A stretch of 64,000 nucleotides of DNA. Origin: Hyphomicrobiales bacterium (GTDB lineage: Bacteria > Pseudomonadota > Alphaproteobacteria > Rhizobiales > Rhizobiaceae). How positions within the stretch are numbered: the first letter of the stretch is position 1; each line of letters opens with the position of its first letter. Below are positions 28,104-38,263 of this stretch, piece by piece. A program made the translations under genes and the position numbers. The notes under the pieces are model-generated. The model was not told the DNA's origin, searched no databases, and saw only the letters and a program-made list of their open reading frames with translations. The DNA lies in the NCBI GenBank assembly GCA_900472925.1, contig UCJU01000005.1:79270-143269 (forward strand). The letters run 5' to 3'.

Positions 28104-30268
28104 TGATCCGTCTCGATACTGATAGCACGGACACGCGCATCGTCGGCAAACCCGTCAGCCGATTGGACGGCGTAAAAAAGGTAACAGGCGCTGCAACTTA
28201 CGCTTATGAGCACGCCCCGGCCCTAAAGGCTTTGGTTGGCGTCTTTGCGACTTCCAGCATAGGACAAGGCGAAATCCTGGACATTGACGTGACGGCGGCT
28301 GAAAAGATGGAAGGGGTTCGCCGGATCATCACCTATAAAAACTGTATACCACAGGGTAAGCTGGATACATCAAACGCCAATTTTACGACCCGGGCACGGC
28401 CCATCCTTTCGAGCACCACGATAAACCATTATGGTGAACCCGTCGCTCTGGTGGTTGCAGACACCTTCGAACAGGCGAGAGATGCGGCCCGCGCCGTAAA
28501 GCCCTTGTATAAGCCTGGCCAAGGGAATTTCGCCTACTCTCCAGAGAGCGAAATTGTCGATGAGGAAATGGCTGCGGCCGGCTTTGTCGGCACGACCAGA
28601 GTTGGTGATTTCGACACCGGCTTCGCAGGGTCCACTGTACAGGTCGATGCGAGCTTTGAAACCGCGATGCAACTGTCGCAACCCATGGAGCCGCATGCGA
28701 CGCTGGCGTGGTGGGACGGCGAGACTCTCAATCTCGTCACCAGTCATCAGACGATAACCAATATTCAGACATCCCTGGAGGCTGCTTTCGGATTGTCGAA
28801 AGAGCGGCTGGTCATCTCCGCGCCGTTCGTCGGGGGTGGGTTTGGTTCGAAACTTGCCGTACACGCTGACCTGATGGGTGCTGCCGTTGCCGCCAAAATG
28901 TCAGGACACCCGGTGAAGGTTTCGTTGACCCGGCAACAGATGTTCGGCCTCACAGGTCTTCGCCCATGGCAACAGCAACGGGTTCGGCTGGGTGCGAGCG
29001 CCGATGGTCGCCTCGCGGCAATAGGCCATGAGGCCCTGATTTACTCCAATCGTAACGATCCGTTTGTCGAGCAGACCGCCACCGTGACACGATCTCTCTA
29101 TGCTGCTCCTCATCGCTTGACACGTCATCAATCGTTTCATCTCGACCTGCCGAACGGCGAGGCTGTTCGCGCGCCCGGCGAAATGACAGGTTTGCTCGCT
29201 GTTGAAATAGCGATGGACGAGCTTGCCGAAAAACTGTCGATCGATCCGGTCGAATTGCGCGTTCTGAACGATACGACATCCGATCCGGAGACGGGCGTCC
29301 CACTGACCGGGCGCGACCTTGGCGAATGTCTCCGTACCGGCGCGGAACGGTTTGGTTGGTCGGAGCGTGGCGCGAAACCGGGTGAGCGGCGTGATGGCCA
29401 GTGGCTGATTGGAATGGGCGTCGCTTCGGCCATTCGCTTTCACTTTCAGGGGTCAGCAGAAGTCGAGGTCGCCATAAGGCCAAACGGCAGGATAGAGGTC
29501 AGGTCAGACCTGACCGACATCGGCACGGGCAGCTACACGATTCTTGCCCAGATCGCTGCCGAACTTCTTGGGCAGCAGGTTGAGGACATTGACGTTACCT
29601 TGGCACATTCGAGCCTGCCACCCGGCGGAGGTTCGGGAGGATCATGGGGTGCACCAAACACGGCGACAGCCCTGCATCGTGCATGTCTCTCCCTTCTGGA
29701 GCGCGCAGGGGTTTCACCAAGCCCGAATTTTATAGCAGATGTTTTGAAGGCAAATCCTTCAGGACTGATGGCAACAGGCACAATTGCATCTTCTGCCAAC
29801 ACCGCAGACTGGGAAGCAAAGTCGCGTCACACATACGGTGCCCACTTTATCGAGGTCGGCGTTCATTCTTTAACAGGCGAAGTCCGGATTCGACGTATGC
29901 TCGGTGTGTTCTCCGCTGGCCGTATTCTTAATCCTAAAACAGCCAAATCTCAGCTTTTGGGAGGGATGATATGGGGCGTTTCGGCAGCCATTCGTGAAGC
30001 TGCCGAAATTGATGCACGTTACGGAAACATCGTGAATGGAGATTTGGCGGAATATCTGGTGCCGGTCCACGCGGATATTCCCGACATTGATGTCATCCTG
30101 ATCGACAGACCGGACCTGGACGCAAATCCGGTGGGCGTTAAAGGCGTAGGAGAACTGGGGAATTGCGGCTCATCCGCTGCCCTTGCCAACGCTATTTATA
30201 ACGCCTGTGGCGCCAGAGTTCACAAATTTCCAATCCGGCTGGCAAGCCTGCTGCCCGCGCTTCATTAG
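28103..30268 (+). CDS. Moco-binding large subunit, module C
   Basis: A 721-residue PaoC-like catalytic subunit. Its ATG shares the last base of the preceding TAA stop, so translation is coupled. Landmarks are SRLDGVKKVTGAATYAYEH near residue 19, GGGFGSKL in the cofactor region, VRAPGEMTGLLAVE, and GVKGVGELGNCGSSAALANA with the active-site Glu. The N-terminal 19 residues before SRLDG show what a normal start looks like and contrast with the rearranged start of module A. A perfect hairpin follows the gene. Confidence 0.93.
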   Translation: MIRLDTDSTDTRIVGKPVSRLDGVKKVTGAATYAYEHAPALKALVGVFATSSIGQGEILDIDVTAAEKMEGVRRIITYKNCIPQGKLDTSNANFTTRARPILSSTTINHYGEPVALVVADTFEQARDAARAVKPLYKPGQGNFAYSPESEIVDEEMAAAGFVGTTRVGDFDTGFAGSTVQVDASFETAMQLSQPMEPHATLAWWDGETLNLVTSHQTITNIQTSLEAAFGLSKERLVISAPFVGGGFGSKLAVHADLMGAAVAAKMSGHPVKVSLTRQQMFGLTGLRPWQQQRVRLGASADGRLAAIGHEALIYSNRNDPFVEQTATVTRSLYAAPHRLTRHQSFHLDLPNGEAVRAPGEMTGLLAVEIAMDELAEKLSIDPVELRVLNDTTSDPETGVPLTGRDLGECLRTGAERFGWSERGAKPGERRDGQWLIGMGVASAIRFHFQGSAEVEVAIRPNGRIEVRSDLTDIGTGSYTILAQIAAELLGQQVEDIDVTLAHSSLPPGGGSGGSWGAPNTATALHRACLSLLERAGVSPSPNFIADVLKANPSGLMATGTIASSANTADWEAKSRHTYGAHFIEVGVHSLTGEVRIRRMLGVFSAGRILNPKTAKSQLLGGMIWGVSAAIREAAEIDARYGNIVNGDLAEYLVPVHADIPDIDVILIDRPDLDANPVGVKGVGELGNCGSSAALANAIYNACGARVHKFPIRLASLLPALH

Positions 30269-30291
30269 CATTGATATCGCCGTAGGGAATA

Positions 30292-30321
30292 TAGCCATGG
30301 CATGACAGCATGCCATGGCTA
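30292..30321. terminator. Perfect 13-bp hairpin after module C
   Basis: TAGCCATGGCATG (30292-30304) and CATGCCATGGCTA (30309-30321) are perfect arms around the 4-nt loop ACAG. It lies 24 nt after the module C stop and probably terminates that operon, although only scattered T residues follow. The right arm contains the first possible ATG (30315) of the next gene. Confidence 0.55.
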
Positions 30322-31037
30322 GAAGAAACTCGTTTTACATTTTGTACAAAGGGCACGCCGCGACTCCATCAGATGCCGTGGGCGACTTCATGAAACGACG
30401 GATGAAAGAGTGCATTTTGCGGAAAACACCCACACTGTTTGAAATTCTAAAATACCATCGGGAAGCCGCTTTCGTGCTGGCAGCGAGCTTTGTGGCACTT
30501 TTCATAGCTGGCATCGCTTCGACGCTCGTCATACCGGAACTCCGACCCGGAGGCCTAGGAGCACTTCGAAATGGCGGCGAATCCGGCAGTCTCGGTTGGC
30601 TCATATCGTCGGCATATTCCGAAGGGAATATTCCGTATGCCATGGCTGTAACATTCCTCGTCAATCTGATGTGGGCCGGCTTCTTACAGACGACTTTACC
30701 GACCTTTGTCGTGCCCTATCTCGGTGTCGTGGTCACGGGCCTTCGCTTTCTGCTTTGGGGAATTCTCTTCACGCCTGTCGGTGCGAATGATCAATCAATC
30801 TTCATTCATTACATCACGCTTTTTCTGGAAGGATTTGCGTACGCACTCGCGGCTTTGGCGGCCTGGATCCATAGCAGAATGTTTCTCAGACCCGGTCTCT
30901 ATGGACTGCGAAGTCGTATTCAGGGTTACAAAGCGGGCTTAGTGGCAACCGCCAAGATTTACATCATCATTATTCCCGCCTTGATCATGGCAGCAGCATA
31001 CGAGGCGATATCTGTTATCGGGTTCATAGCGCAATGA
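30315..31037 (+). CDS. Integral membrane protein, possibly SpoIIM/DUF95-like
   Basis: Up to 240 residues with about five hydrophobic segments (roughly residues 50-70, 108-130, 135-155, 165-185, 212-235). The layout, with a buried N/polar-containing helix VTFLVNLMWAGF and a helix bearing LEGFAYALAALAAW, resembles the stage II sporulation protein M family found in many non-sporulating bacteria, where the role is unclear. The start is uncertain: ATG 30315 lies inside a strong hairpin, and ATG 30390 (MKRRMKE) is a plausible alternative that keeps all membrane segments. Confidence 0.55.
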   Translation: MARRNSFYILYKGHAATPSDAVGDFMKRRMKECILRKTPTLFEILKYHREAAFVLAASFVALFIAGIASTLVIPELRPGGLGALRNGGESGSLGWLISSAYSEGNIPYAMAVTFLVNLMWAGFLQTTLPTFVVPYLGVVVTGLRFLLWGILFTPVGANDQSIFIHYITLFLEGFAYALAALAAWIHSRMFLRPGLYGLRSRIQGYKAGLVATAKIYIIIIPALIMAAAYEAISVIGFIAQ

Positions 31038-31271
31038 TGGCTCAGTCTGCCGCAGCAATCTACCACAGCTACATCCCGCAGTCGCGGTGTCGCAGGCGAT
31101 ACAAAATGATAGGAGCGCAATCTGACATAAGCTTTAGGCTTTAAACCATAACTGCATTCCTTCGCTTTGTGCTAAACAAGCACTCGAACGGATAACGGCA
31201 GATGGGACTTCCCCTTTTATCCCTCGCTGCGTTCCCCGAAATGTGCGTCTCTCCCAGAGTTCGGATTTCAC

Positions 31272-31847
31272 ATGGCAAATCTATTTCGCATCATCACAAG
31301 GCGCGGCGCAAACAAGTCAATCAGACTGGTCAATCGGGGTACAGCCCATGTTGAAGGACAAGTAACAGGCGCTGGCGAGATATGCCTTGGTCAAGCTTGG
31401 AAAGGTCTTCCGGCCGAGCCTACGCAGCTCATTATAAAACCCGACGGACAGCTCCATCTCAATGGTCGCTTTGATGTCTATAGCGGCTGCACGATCGGCA
31501 TTCAAAGCGGGGCGAAGCTTACACTGGGAAGTGGTTTTGCTAATCGTAGCAGCTGGATATCCTGCGGCCATGAAATAACGATTGGCGAGCAGGTCTTCAT
31601 CGCCGATCAGGTTATAATCCGCGATTGGGATGGCCACACAATCGTTGGACGCCCTAACGCCGCACCCATTACAATCGGAAATCACGTCTGGATCGGGATG
31701 CGCTCCATGATCCTCAAAGGGGTCACCATCGGCGACGGCGCTGTGATAGCTGCCGGAGCGGTCGTGGTGAAAGATGTTCCGGCGGGTTCCGTCGTTGCAG
31801 GCAACCCCGCGAAAGTCGTCAAAAACGATGTCTCTTGGGTACCGTAA
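31272..31847 (+). CDS. Left-handed beta-helix acyltransferase
   Basis: A 191-residue hexapeptide-repeat protein. Isoleucine-patch repeats run through most of the chain ([59 protein letters not shown]) and it ends with the [11 protein letters not shown] motif typical of acetyltransferases that modify sugars, lipopolysaccharide or exopolysaccharide. The conserved His of this group is probably in CGHEITIGE or DGHTIVG. The acceptor is unknown. It is an isolated gene with no sugar-nucleotide enzymes nearby. Confidence 0.85.
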   Translation: MANLFRIITRRGANKSIRLVNRGTAHVEGQVTGAGEICLGQAWKGLPAEPTQLIIKPDGQLHLNGRFDVYSGCTIGIQSGAKLTLGSGFANRSSWISCGHEITIGEQVFIADQVIIRDWDGHTIVGRPNAAPITIGNHVWIGMRSMILKGVTIGDGAVIAAGAVVVKDVPAGSVVAGNPAKVVKNDVSWVP

Positions 31848-31924
31848 GGGCCAGCGGGCACATCCGCACCACTGTTCAATATCCGACGCCGTGCGACGAT
31901 CGCGGCGTGGCTTATTCCGATTCA

Positions 31925-32752
31925 TTACCCGTCAGTCGAAACAGTGAGAGCTTTCCAGTCCTCAATTTCCTGCTGCAACCGGTCGATCCGCGCCGTTACG
32001 TGCTTGAGAGCATCGCTTCCCAGAAGAAGTTGCGGCGGAGGGCTGTCGGATTCGATGAGGGTGAGTAGGGCGGCGGCCAGCTTTTCAGGATCACCAAGTT
32101 GGTTACCACTCACGGCCTGTCTGGCCTCGCGGATCGGATCAAATAGACTGTCGTAATCTGCAATCGACCTCTCCGTTCGTATCATCGAGCGCCCTGCCCA
32201 GTCCGTTCGGAAGGAACCGGGGCAAAGTGTCGTAACGTGAACACCAAAAGGTGCCATTTCAGAGCGCATGACTTCGGAAATACCTTGGAGTGCGAATTTG
32301 CTGCCGCAGTAATACGCGATGCCCGGCATGGTGATCATGCCGCCCATCGATGTGACGTTGACGATAAAGCCACGGCGGCGCTCCCGGAACCTGGGAAGAA
32401 ACGCTTTGGCCACCGCAACCGCCCCAAAAACATTGACGTCAAACTGACGTCGCATCTCATCGATCGGCGACTCTTCGAGGACACCCTCGTGACCGTAACC
32501 GGCATTGTTTATCAGCACGTCGACGGGTCCGTACTTGTCCTCGGCTTGCCTGACGACCTCTGGAATACGATCGAATTCGGTCACGTCGCAAATGACCGTG
32601 TGCAGTGCCGGAAGGGATTTTGCCATCGCTTCACGAGAGCTTTGGGAGCGGACTGTCCCAATGACTTCGTGACCGGCCTGGACTGCGGCGGTAGCGATCG
32701 CCAATCCGAAGCCTGAATTTGCTCCAGTGATGAAGAATGTCCTGGCTATCAT
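31925..32752 (-). CDS. Short-chain dehydrogenase/reductase
   Basis: A 275-residue classical SDR. TGANSGFGLAIA (cofactor-binding TGxxxGxG), LINNAGYG (NNAG), the catalytic Ser in NVTSMGG and YYCGSK (YxxxK) are all present, and the C-terminus is slightly extended. ATG 32752 is favoured by AAGGAG 9 nt upstream, while the longer frame adds 26 residues with no fold similarity. It is divergent from an AraC regulator with about 120 nt between starts, the usual arrangement for a regulated reductase. Substrate is unknown. Confidence 0.9.
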   Translation of the reverse strand: MIARTFFITGANSGFGLAIATAAVQAGHEVIGTVRSQSSREAMAKSLPALHTVICDVTEFDRIPEVVRQAEDKYGPVDVLINNAGYGHEGVLEESPIDEMRRQFDVNVFGAVAVAKAFLPRFRERRRGFIVNVTSMGGMITMPGIAYYCGSKFALQGISEVMRSEMAPFGVHVTTLCPGSFRTDWAGRSMIRTERSIADYDSLFDPIREARQAVSGNQLGDPEKLAAALLTLIESDSPPPQLLLGSDALKHVTARIDRLQQEIEDWKALTVSTDG

Positions 32753-32870
32753 TGTTTGAAACTCCTTGATTGCTTGTGGACGTGACAGATAATATGAGAA
32801 CCTTGGAAGAACGATCTTGGAAACTATCAAGTTGTTGCCAAATCCTATTTATGACGACAGAAGAGCGTCC

Positions 32871-33758
32871 ATGAAGAACCAGCTTGTCGAATTGGCCGGA
32901 CAACTTGCTCCTCGCCACGGGTACAACCCGACATCTCTTCCTACGGTCCGTATTCTGAGAACCGAGACTGTGCTTCGCGACATTCCGGTGCTCTATAATC
33001 CAGGGGCCGTATTCGTCTTACAGGGAAGCAAGCAAGGCCTCCTTGAAGGAGATATCTACCTCTATGATGAGGACCACTATCTTGCCGTATCGGTGCCAGT
33101 TCCCTTTCGGATGACGTCGACTGCCAGTCCGCAGCGGCCTTTGCTGGCGATCTATCTGGAGTTCGATATGCAAATGGCGGCCGAAATCGCCATGCAGATT
33201 GAAAAACACGCAGGTCCGGCAACGACACTGCCCAATGGCCTCACATCGAGCAGAATGGGCGATGACATCGAGGATGTCCTGTTACGCCTGTTAATTGCAC
33301 TCGGCAGCGCGGTTGATATCGCAGTGCTTGGAGCCTCAATCCTGCGCGAACTGCATTATCGGGTCATGGTTGGACCGCAAGGCGCTGCAGTCGTTGCAGC
33401 CCTTCAGCGAAAAGGCACGCCTGGAAAATTGGTCCAGAGCCTTGTGTGGATACGCGCGAACTACGGTTCCGACATCGCTGTAGCGGACCTGGCAAAAGAC
33501 GTGGGTATGAGCGTTCCCTCCTATCACATGCATTTCAAGAAGCTGACCGGATCGAGCCCGATTCAATATTTGAAAGCATTGCGGCTTCATGAGGCAAGAC
33601 TGATGATCGCTCGTCAAAGCGGGACAATCGCGCAAGTGGCTATATCGGTCGGTTACGTAAGTCCGGCGCAGTTCAGCCGTGACTTCAAACGGCATTTCGG
33701 GCGAACAGCATCGGAAGAGGTGAAGTGGGTTCGGCATCACCTCGGAGAGCAGCCCTGA
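32871..33758 (+). CDS. AraC-family regulator divergent from SDR
   Basis: About 295 residues. The AraC_N-type sensor domain shows YNPGAVFVLQGSKQG, and the C-terminal domain has VADLAKDVGMSVPSYHMHFK and VAISVGYVSPAQFSRDFKRHFG with the SSPIQYLKALRLHEARLM linker. ATG 32871 (MKNQLVELAG) is preferred, with a start 18 codons upstream as the alternative. It is close in type to the regulator at 24285-25169. It probably controls the divergent SDR gene. Confidence 0.88.
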   Translation: MKNQLVELAGQLAPRHGYNPTSLPTVRILRTETVLRDIPVLYNPGAVFVLQGSKQGLLEGDIYLYDEDHYLAVSVPVPFRMTSTASPQRPLLAIYLEFDMQMAAEIAMQIEKHAGPATTLPNGLTSSRMGDDIEDVLLRLLIALGSAVDIAVLGASILRELHYRVMVGPQGAAVVAALQRKGTPGKLVQSLVWIRANYGSDIAVADLAKDVGMSVPSYHMHFKKLTGSSPIQYLKALRLHEARLMIARQSGTIAQVAISVGYVSPAQFSRDFKRHFGRTASEEVKWVRHHLGEQP

Positions 33759-33898
33759 AGACGCTGAGACAAGATATAGGTGGCGCAGCGTCATCAACCG
33801 GTCAGTACGGATCGTTTCAAGGTCATTACGCCACAGGCGACTTCGGAGTTCCCTACAGAGCCAGCTTTCGCACAACTTGCAGCGCAGCTATTCCCTAT

Positions 33899-34315
33899 TC
33901 AGAGTTTGACGCGGTCTATGATTTCGTAATAAGCGTGGAAATCAAGCCATTCGATGCCAGAAACTACACGGCCGTCGCGCATTTCCATGATGTACATGTA
34001 TTCGTTGCGGTAAGGAACACCATCAATAGCGGTTGTGGCGCTTTTGATGCGAGCAAACACCTTGTCGCCATCGGCCCACGTTCCAACGACTGTGATGGTT
34101 AGTGGTGACGCAAACCGCGCAAAAAGTGCCTCTTCGGCTCTCGAGAAAAGTTCTTCTTTGCTGTGATACGTTCCTGCGATCGGTCCGTGCCCTGCCAGTG
34201 TCCACTCGACGTCGTCTATAAAAATCTCGAAAAATTTAGCAAAGTCATGAGACGACTCCGCAAGTGCGTTGTTCACGATGTTCAAGTTCGATTGCTGGGT
34301 CTGTGAATAAGGCAT
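33899..34315 (-). CDS. SnoaL-like NTF2-fold protein
   Basis: A 138-residue NTF2-like protein of the SnoaL/ketosteroid isomerase type. The N-terminal helix pair is followed by FFEIFIDDVEWTLAGHGPIAGTYHSKEELF and the C-terminal strand pattern YMYIMEMRDGRVVSGIEWLD, the common SnoaL pattern. ATG 34315 is chosen over a start 22 codons upstream because AAGGA lies 7 nt before it. Members are isomerases, cyclases or simple binding proteins, and the role here is unknown. It converges with the AraC gene. Confidence 0.8.
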   Translation of the reverse strand: MPYSQTQQSNLNIVNNALAESSHDFAKFFEIFIDDVEWTLAGHGPIAGTYHSKEELFSRAEEALFARFASPLTITVVGTWADGDKVFARIKSATTAIDGVPYRNEYMYIMEMRDGRVVSGIEWLDFHAYYEIIDRVKL

Positions 34316-34559
34316 GTTTATCCTTTCTTGACTTAGGATTATGGAGCGCCTTGAGGGACAACCGTCCCAAAATGGCTTCATGTGTGGGCTGGGTAGGCTG
34401 GAAATATTTCATTTCCTCGTTTGCCTCAATGCAAGCCTGCTTCGACGGTCTCCAATAAACTTTGGTTGATCATAAAAGCGCTATTCCGGGCGGATCGCTA
34501 AAAATGCTAAAATGTTCAAACCGGATACGCGTGCTAGCGCGTTGAGGTCGACAAGTTAT

Positions 34560-34970
34560 TCAAGACCGAGTGGCAACAAACCGCCAGTCTGAAACAGCAG
34601 CCAGACGATGAGGCTCTGCGCGTATTGAGTAATCTCGACTGTCTACGATTGATCGTAGATCGGCAAAACTTCTATACCGGACGGCTACGATTTCGTCCCA
34701 TTGCTCTTGTTCTCGCGGAAACACTGTCTTGAGCTGCTTACCCGCATAGACCAGTTCCACAGGTATACCCAAGCTGGCTGCGATGTCGCGGAATTCACCC
34801 GCGTAGCCTTCGTAATATGCGGCCCTAGCCGTTGCCCTCTTGTCTTGGAAGTCATCGGGATAAGAAGGGTGTTCCCTGAAAGAAAGCAGATTTATCATCA
34901 CAACGGGTTCATCCCCGATCACGCGACTAGCCTCAGCCAGGCCATCAGGGGAAAATTCCAGGTCACTCAT
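34560..34970 (-). CDS. DUF1330-like small protein
   Basis: A 136-residue paralogue of the partial gene at the left edge of the window. Conserved parts are PVVMINLLSFR (residues 23-33), YYEGYAGEF, AVRYRSFADLRSIVDSRDY and EPHRLAAVSDWRFVA. Such ferredoxin-fold proteins are often linked to small-molecule metabolism but mostly uncharacterised. It is divergent from a TetR repressor with only about 58 nt between starts and two dyads in that gap, so it is very probably repressed by it. Confidence 0.8.
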   Translation of the reverse strand: MSDLEFSPDGLAEASRVIGDEPVVMINLLSFREHPSYPDDFQDKRATARAAYYEGYAGEFRDIAASLGIPVELVYAGKQLKTVFPREQEQWDEIVAVRYRSFADLRSIVDSRDYSIRAEPHRLAAVSDWRFVATRS

Positions 34971-34982
34971 AATTAGAACTTT

Positions 34983-35026
34983 CTGACATTATTTGTATTT
35001 TTGTCAGTTTTTGACATTTTTTGTCG
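34983..35026. promoter_or_regulatory. Candidate TetR operator: two TGACA/TGTCA dyads
   Basis: CTGACA (34983-34988) and TGTCAG (35002-35007) form a perfect inverted repeat with a 13-nt spacer. A second dyad, TGACA (35012-35016) with TGTCG (35022-35026), follows directly. Both fill the AT-rich gap between the divergent DUF1330-like and TetR genes, as expected for an autoregulated operator. Confidence 0.6.
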
Positions 35027-35028
35027 AG

Positions 35029-35604
35029 ATGTCAAGATACGTTATGCGCAACAGAATCGAGAAGACAGATGACATCCTTCGAAAGGCAGAAGACATATTC
35101 GTTCGGTATGGCTTCGCTCGTACCACAATGAGCGACATCGCCACAGCCGCTGGCATGTCCCGGCCCGCACTCTATCTTTTGTTTCCAGACAAGGAGACAA
35201 TTTTCGGCAGGGTTATCGAACAAATGGATGAGCGTTCGCTGGCCCGGATAAGAGCTGCCGTGGCCGATATTGAGCTCATAGATCAGAAGCTGTTACACGC
35301 CTGTCTGGTGTGGGGAGCGCATGGTGTCGAACTCGCGGAAGCATTTCCCGACGCCGCAGACCTCTTTGATCTTCGCTTTCCTGCCGTGCGCCAGGTCTAC
35401 TCACGGTTCCAGATGTTAATTGTTGATCTAATCAACGAAAGCGCGGACCCGTGGCGTTTGCCTATCAGCCCCGAAGACTACGCATTGACACTCACCTACG
35501 GAATGCGAGGCCTCCGCTACGCTGCTGAAGATGTCGAGCACATGAGGCGTCTTATTGGAGCACACGTCACGATCTACAGCATGCCTCTCAGGGATTATAC
35601 CTAA
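35029..35604 (+). CDS. TetR-family repressor
   Basis: A 191-residue TetR regulator. The DNA-binding domain shows ILRKAEDIFVRYGFARTTMS then DIATAAGMSRPALYLLFPDKETIF, and the rest is a variable helical ligand domain. ATG 35029 (MSRYVMRNR) is assumed, with ATG 35044 a close alternative; neither has a strong ribosome site. The operator dyads reach almost to the start codon, so binding would block its own transcription as well as that of the divergent gene. Confidence 0.88.
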   Translation: MSRYVMRNRIEKTDDILRKAEDIFVRYGFARTTMSDIATAAGMSRPALYLLFPDKETIFGRVIEQMDERSLARIRAAVADIELIDQKLLHACLVWGAHGVELAEAFPDAADLFDLRFPAVRQVYSRFQMLIVDLINESADPWRLPISPEDYALTLTYGMRGLRYAAEDVEHMRRLIGAHVTIYSMPLRDYT

Positions 35605-36007
35605 GGCTGAGATAACTTTGCACATCAAATCAAAATATCAGACGTCAGAATTCAATAAATGACCCATAGCCAGCGTGTATCGATTTCAACTGTTGCACAC
35701 TGAACTGCAACCCTTTTGCAGACCTGACGGCGCTCTGTTCACATGTCGCACTGTTTTACAAAATTGCACCGTAGAACATACTATGAGTTGTTTTCCAGAC
35801 AACCGCTGAAAGAAAATCGATATTGTCAATGTAGCATAGTGATTTAGAGTTTTCGTCTGATATCGACAGTCGATGTTTCATCTTAAAATTGTTGAGGCCC
35901 AGCTTGAAGCCACTTAGCTCCTCTCTGGTCGGATACCGGTCAGGCTGTGAATTTCCATTAATAATGTGTCTCTCAGCATGGTAATGAGAGACCAACAGGA
36001 GGACATC
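35605..36007. other. AT-rich intergenic region, no gene recognised
   Basis: About 400 bases between the TetR gene and the monooxygenase-fold gene, visibly richer in A and T than its surroundings. No reading frame with family similarity was found. The last part holds the strong AGGAGG ribosome site of the next gene. Confidence 0.5.
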
Positions 36008-36337
36008 ATGTCCAACCGCGAAAATATCACGAATACCACTGTGGTTCTCTGGGAGGGTCGCGCGAAACCGGGGCGCGAAGAGGACTTGAGAAATTTTTTA
36101 CGAAGCGCTGTAACCGCATCGAGAAATGATACTGGCTGCATCGACTACGAAGCTCATGAAATTGAGGGACAAGCGGGTACCTTTATAATCTATGAACGCT
36201 GGACCAGCAAAGAAGCGCTTGACGCACATCTCAATGCTCCAAGGATGCAAGAACTTTCCCCGCGATTTTCAGAGATGATTGAAGGTTCGATTGAGACGGG
36301 GATTAGATTACTAAATCCGCTTAGACCACCAAATTAA
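36008..36337 (+). CDS. Antibiotic biosynthesis monooxygenase (ABM) domain protein
   Basis: A 109-residue single-domain ABM/quinol monooxygenase-like protein. The pattern VVLWEGRAKPGREEDLRNFL, then GCIDYEAHEIEGQAGTFIIYERWTSKEALDAHLNAP, is the standard ABM dimeric ferredoxin fold, also seen in autoinducer-2-degrading LsrG. ATG 36008 has a perfect AGGAGG site 6 nt upstream. Such proteins act on quinones, AI-2 or flavonoid-like compounds without cofactor. There is no obvious operon partner. Confidence 0.88.
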   Translation: MSNRENITNTTVVLWEGRAKPGREEDLRNFLRSAVTASRNDTGCIDYEAHEIEGQAGTFIIYERWTSKEALDAHLNAPRMQELSPRFSEMIEGSIETGIRLLNPLRPPN

Positions 36338-36808
36338 ATGCATGTGGGAACGATAAAAGTAGGCAGTATGCGCGCCAAAAGTTTCCATTCGACGAGAGTA
36401 ACATGGCTTTTTGCAATTATAATCTGCTTTAGAACACGCCAACCGCCCAAACTGATTCAGGCCGCGTGCAATAAATATTACAATTCTGATAAAGGTACAG
36501 GCCCCAACTGCGCTCATCTTGAGTGTCTTCGGCGTGGAGGCGTTTGGAAGGATGCGCGTGGCTTCTCCACGCGCGTATCCGCACACTTAAGTGGTACGCC
36601 TTGATGGGATCAGAACCGTGAAAACTTAACCCGGGCTAGCTAAACATTTGTTTTTGTTTGAAATTATTTGGCGTAAACCGCTATTATGGAATTTTGATTT
36701 TGGCAGACCTAACCGCCGCTAACGAAAGCGCCGGTAGGAAAGCCTGATCAATTGGCCGAGTGCAAATGTGATGCGGAAATGTCCTCATCCTCACAACTCG
36801 GTAGAAGA
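36338..36808. other. Intergenic region with one strong hairpin
   Basis: About 470 bases between the ABM gene and the end of dgdA. No coding region is supported. It contains the hairpin at 36554-36574, which is its only clear structure. Confidence 0.5.
36554..36574. repeat. GC-rich perfect hairpin
   Basis: GCGCGTGG (36554-36561) and CCACGCGC (36567-36574) form a perfect 8-bp stem with loop CTTCT. Flanking GGAT and ATCC can extend it across a small bulge. There is no T-run, so it may be part of a noncoding RNA, a factor-dependent terminator or a repeat element. Confidence 0.45.
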
Positions 36809-38173
<1,365 letters not shown>

Positions 38174-38177
38174 TTAT

Positions 38178-38238
38178 GTTGGAAGGATACCAACGAGCCC
38201 TTGCCACAGTCCAATTGATAGTATTTCAATCTGCTATC
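38178..38238. promoter_or_regulatory. dgdA-dgdR intergenic dyads
   Basis: Two dyads lie in the divergent region: GTTGG/CCAAC (38178-38182, 38190-38194) and GATAG/CTATC (38217-38221, 38234-38238). The second has a 12-nt spacer close to the T-N11-A form that LysR proteins bind, and sits about 25 nt from the proposed LysR start. It is the better operator candidate. Confidence 0.5.
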
Positions 38239-38263
38239 GAAATTGTTGATATTGGCGGTTTCC

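Noticed and set aside
34642..34659. Inverted repeat TCTACGAT/ATCGTAGA
   Set aside because: It lies within conserved coding sequence of the DUF1330-like gene, so the symmetry is probably chance.
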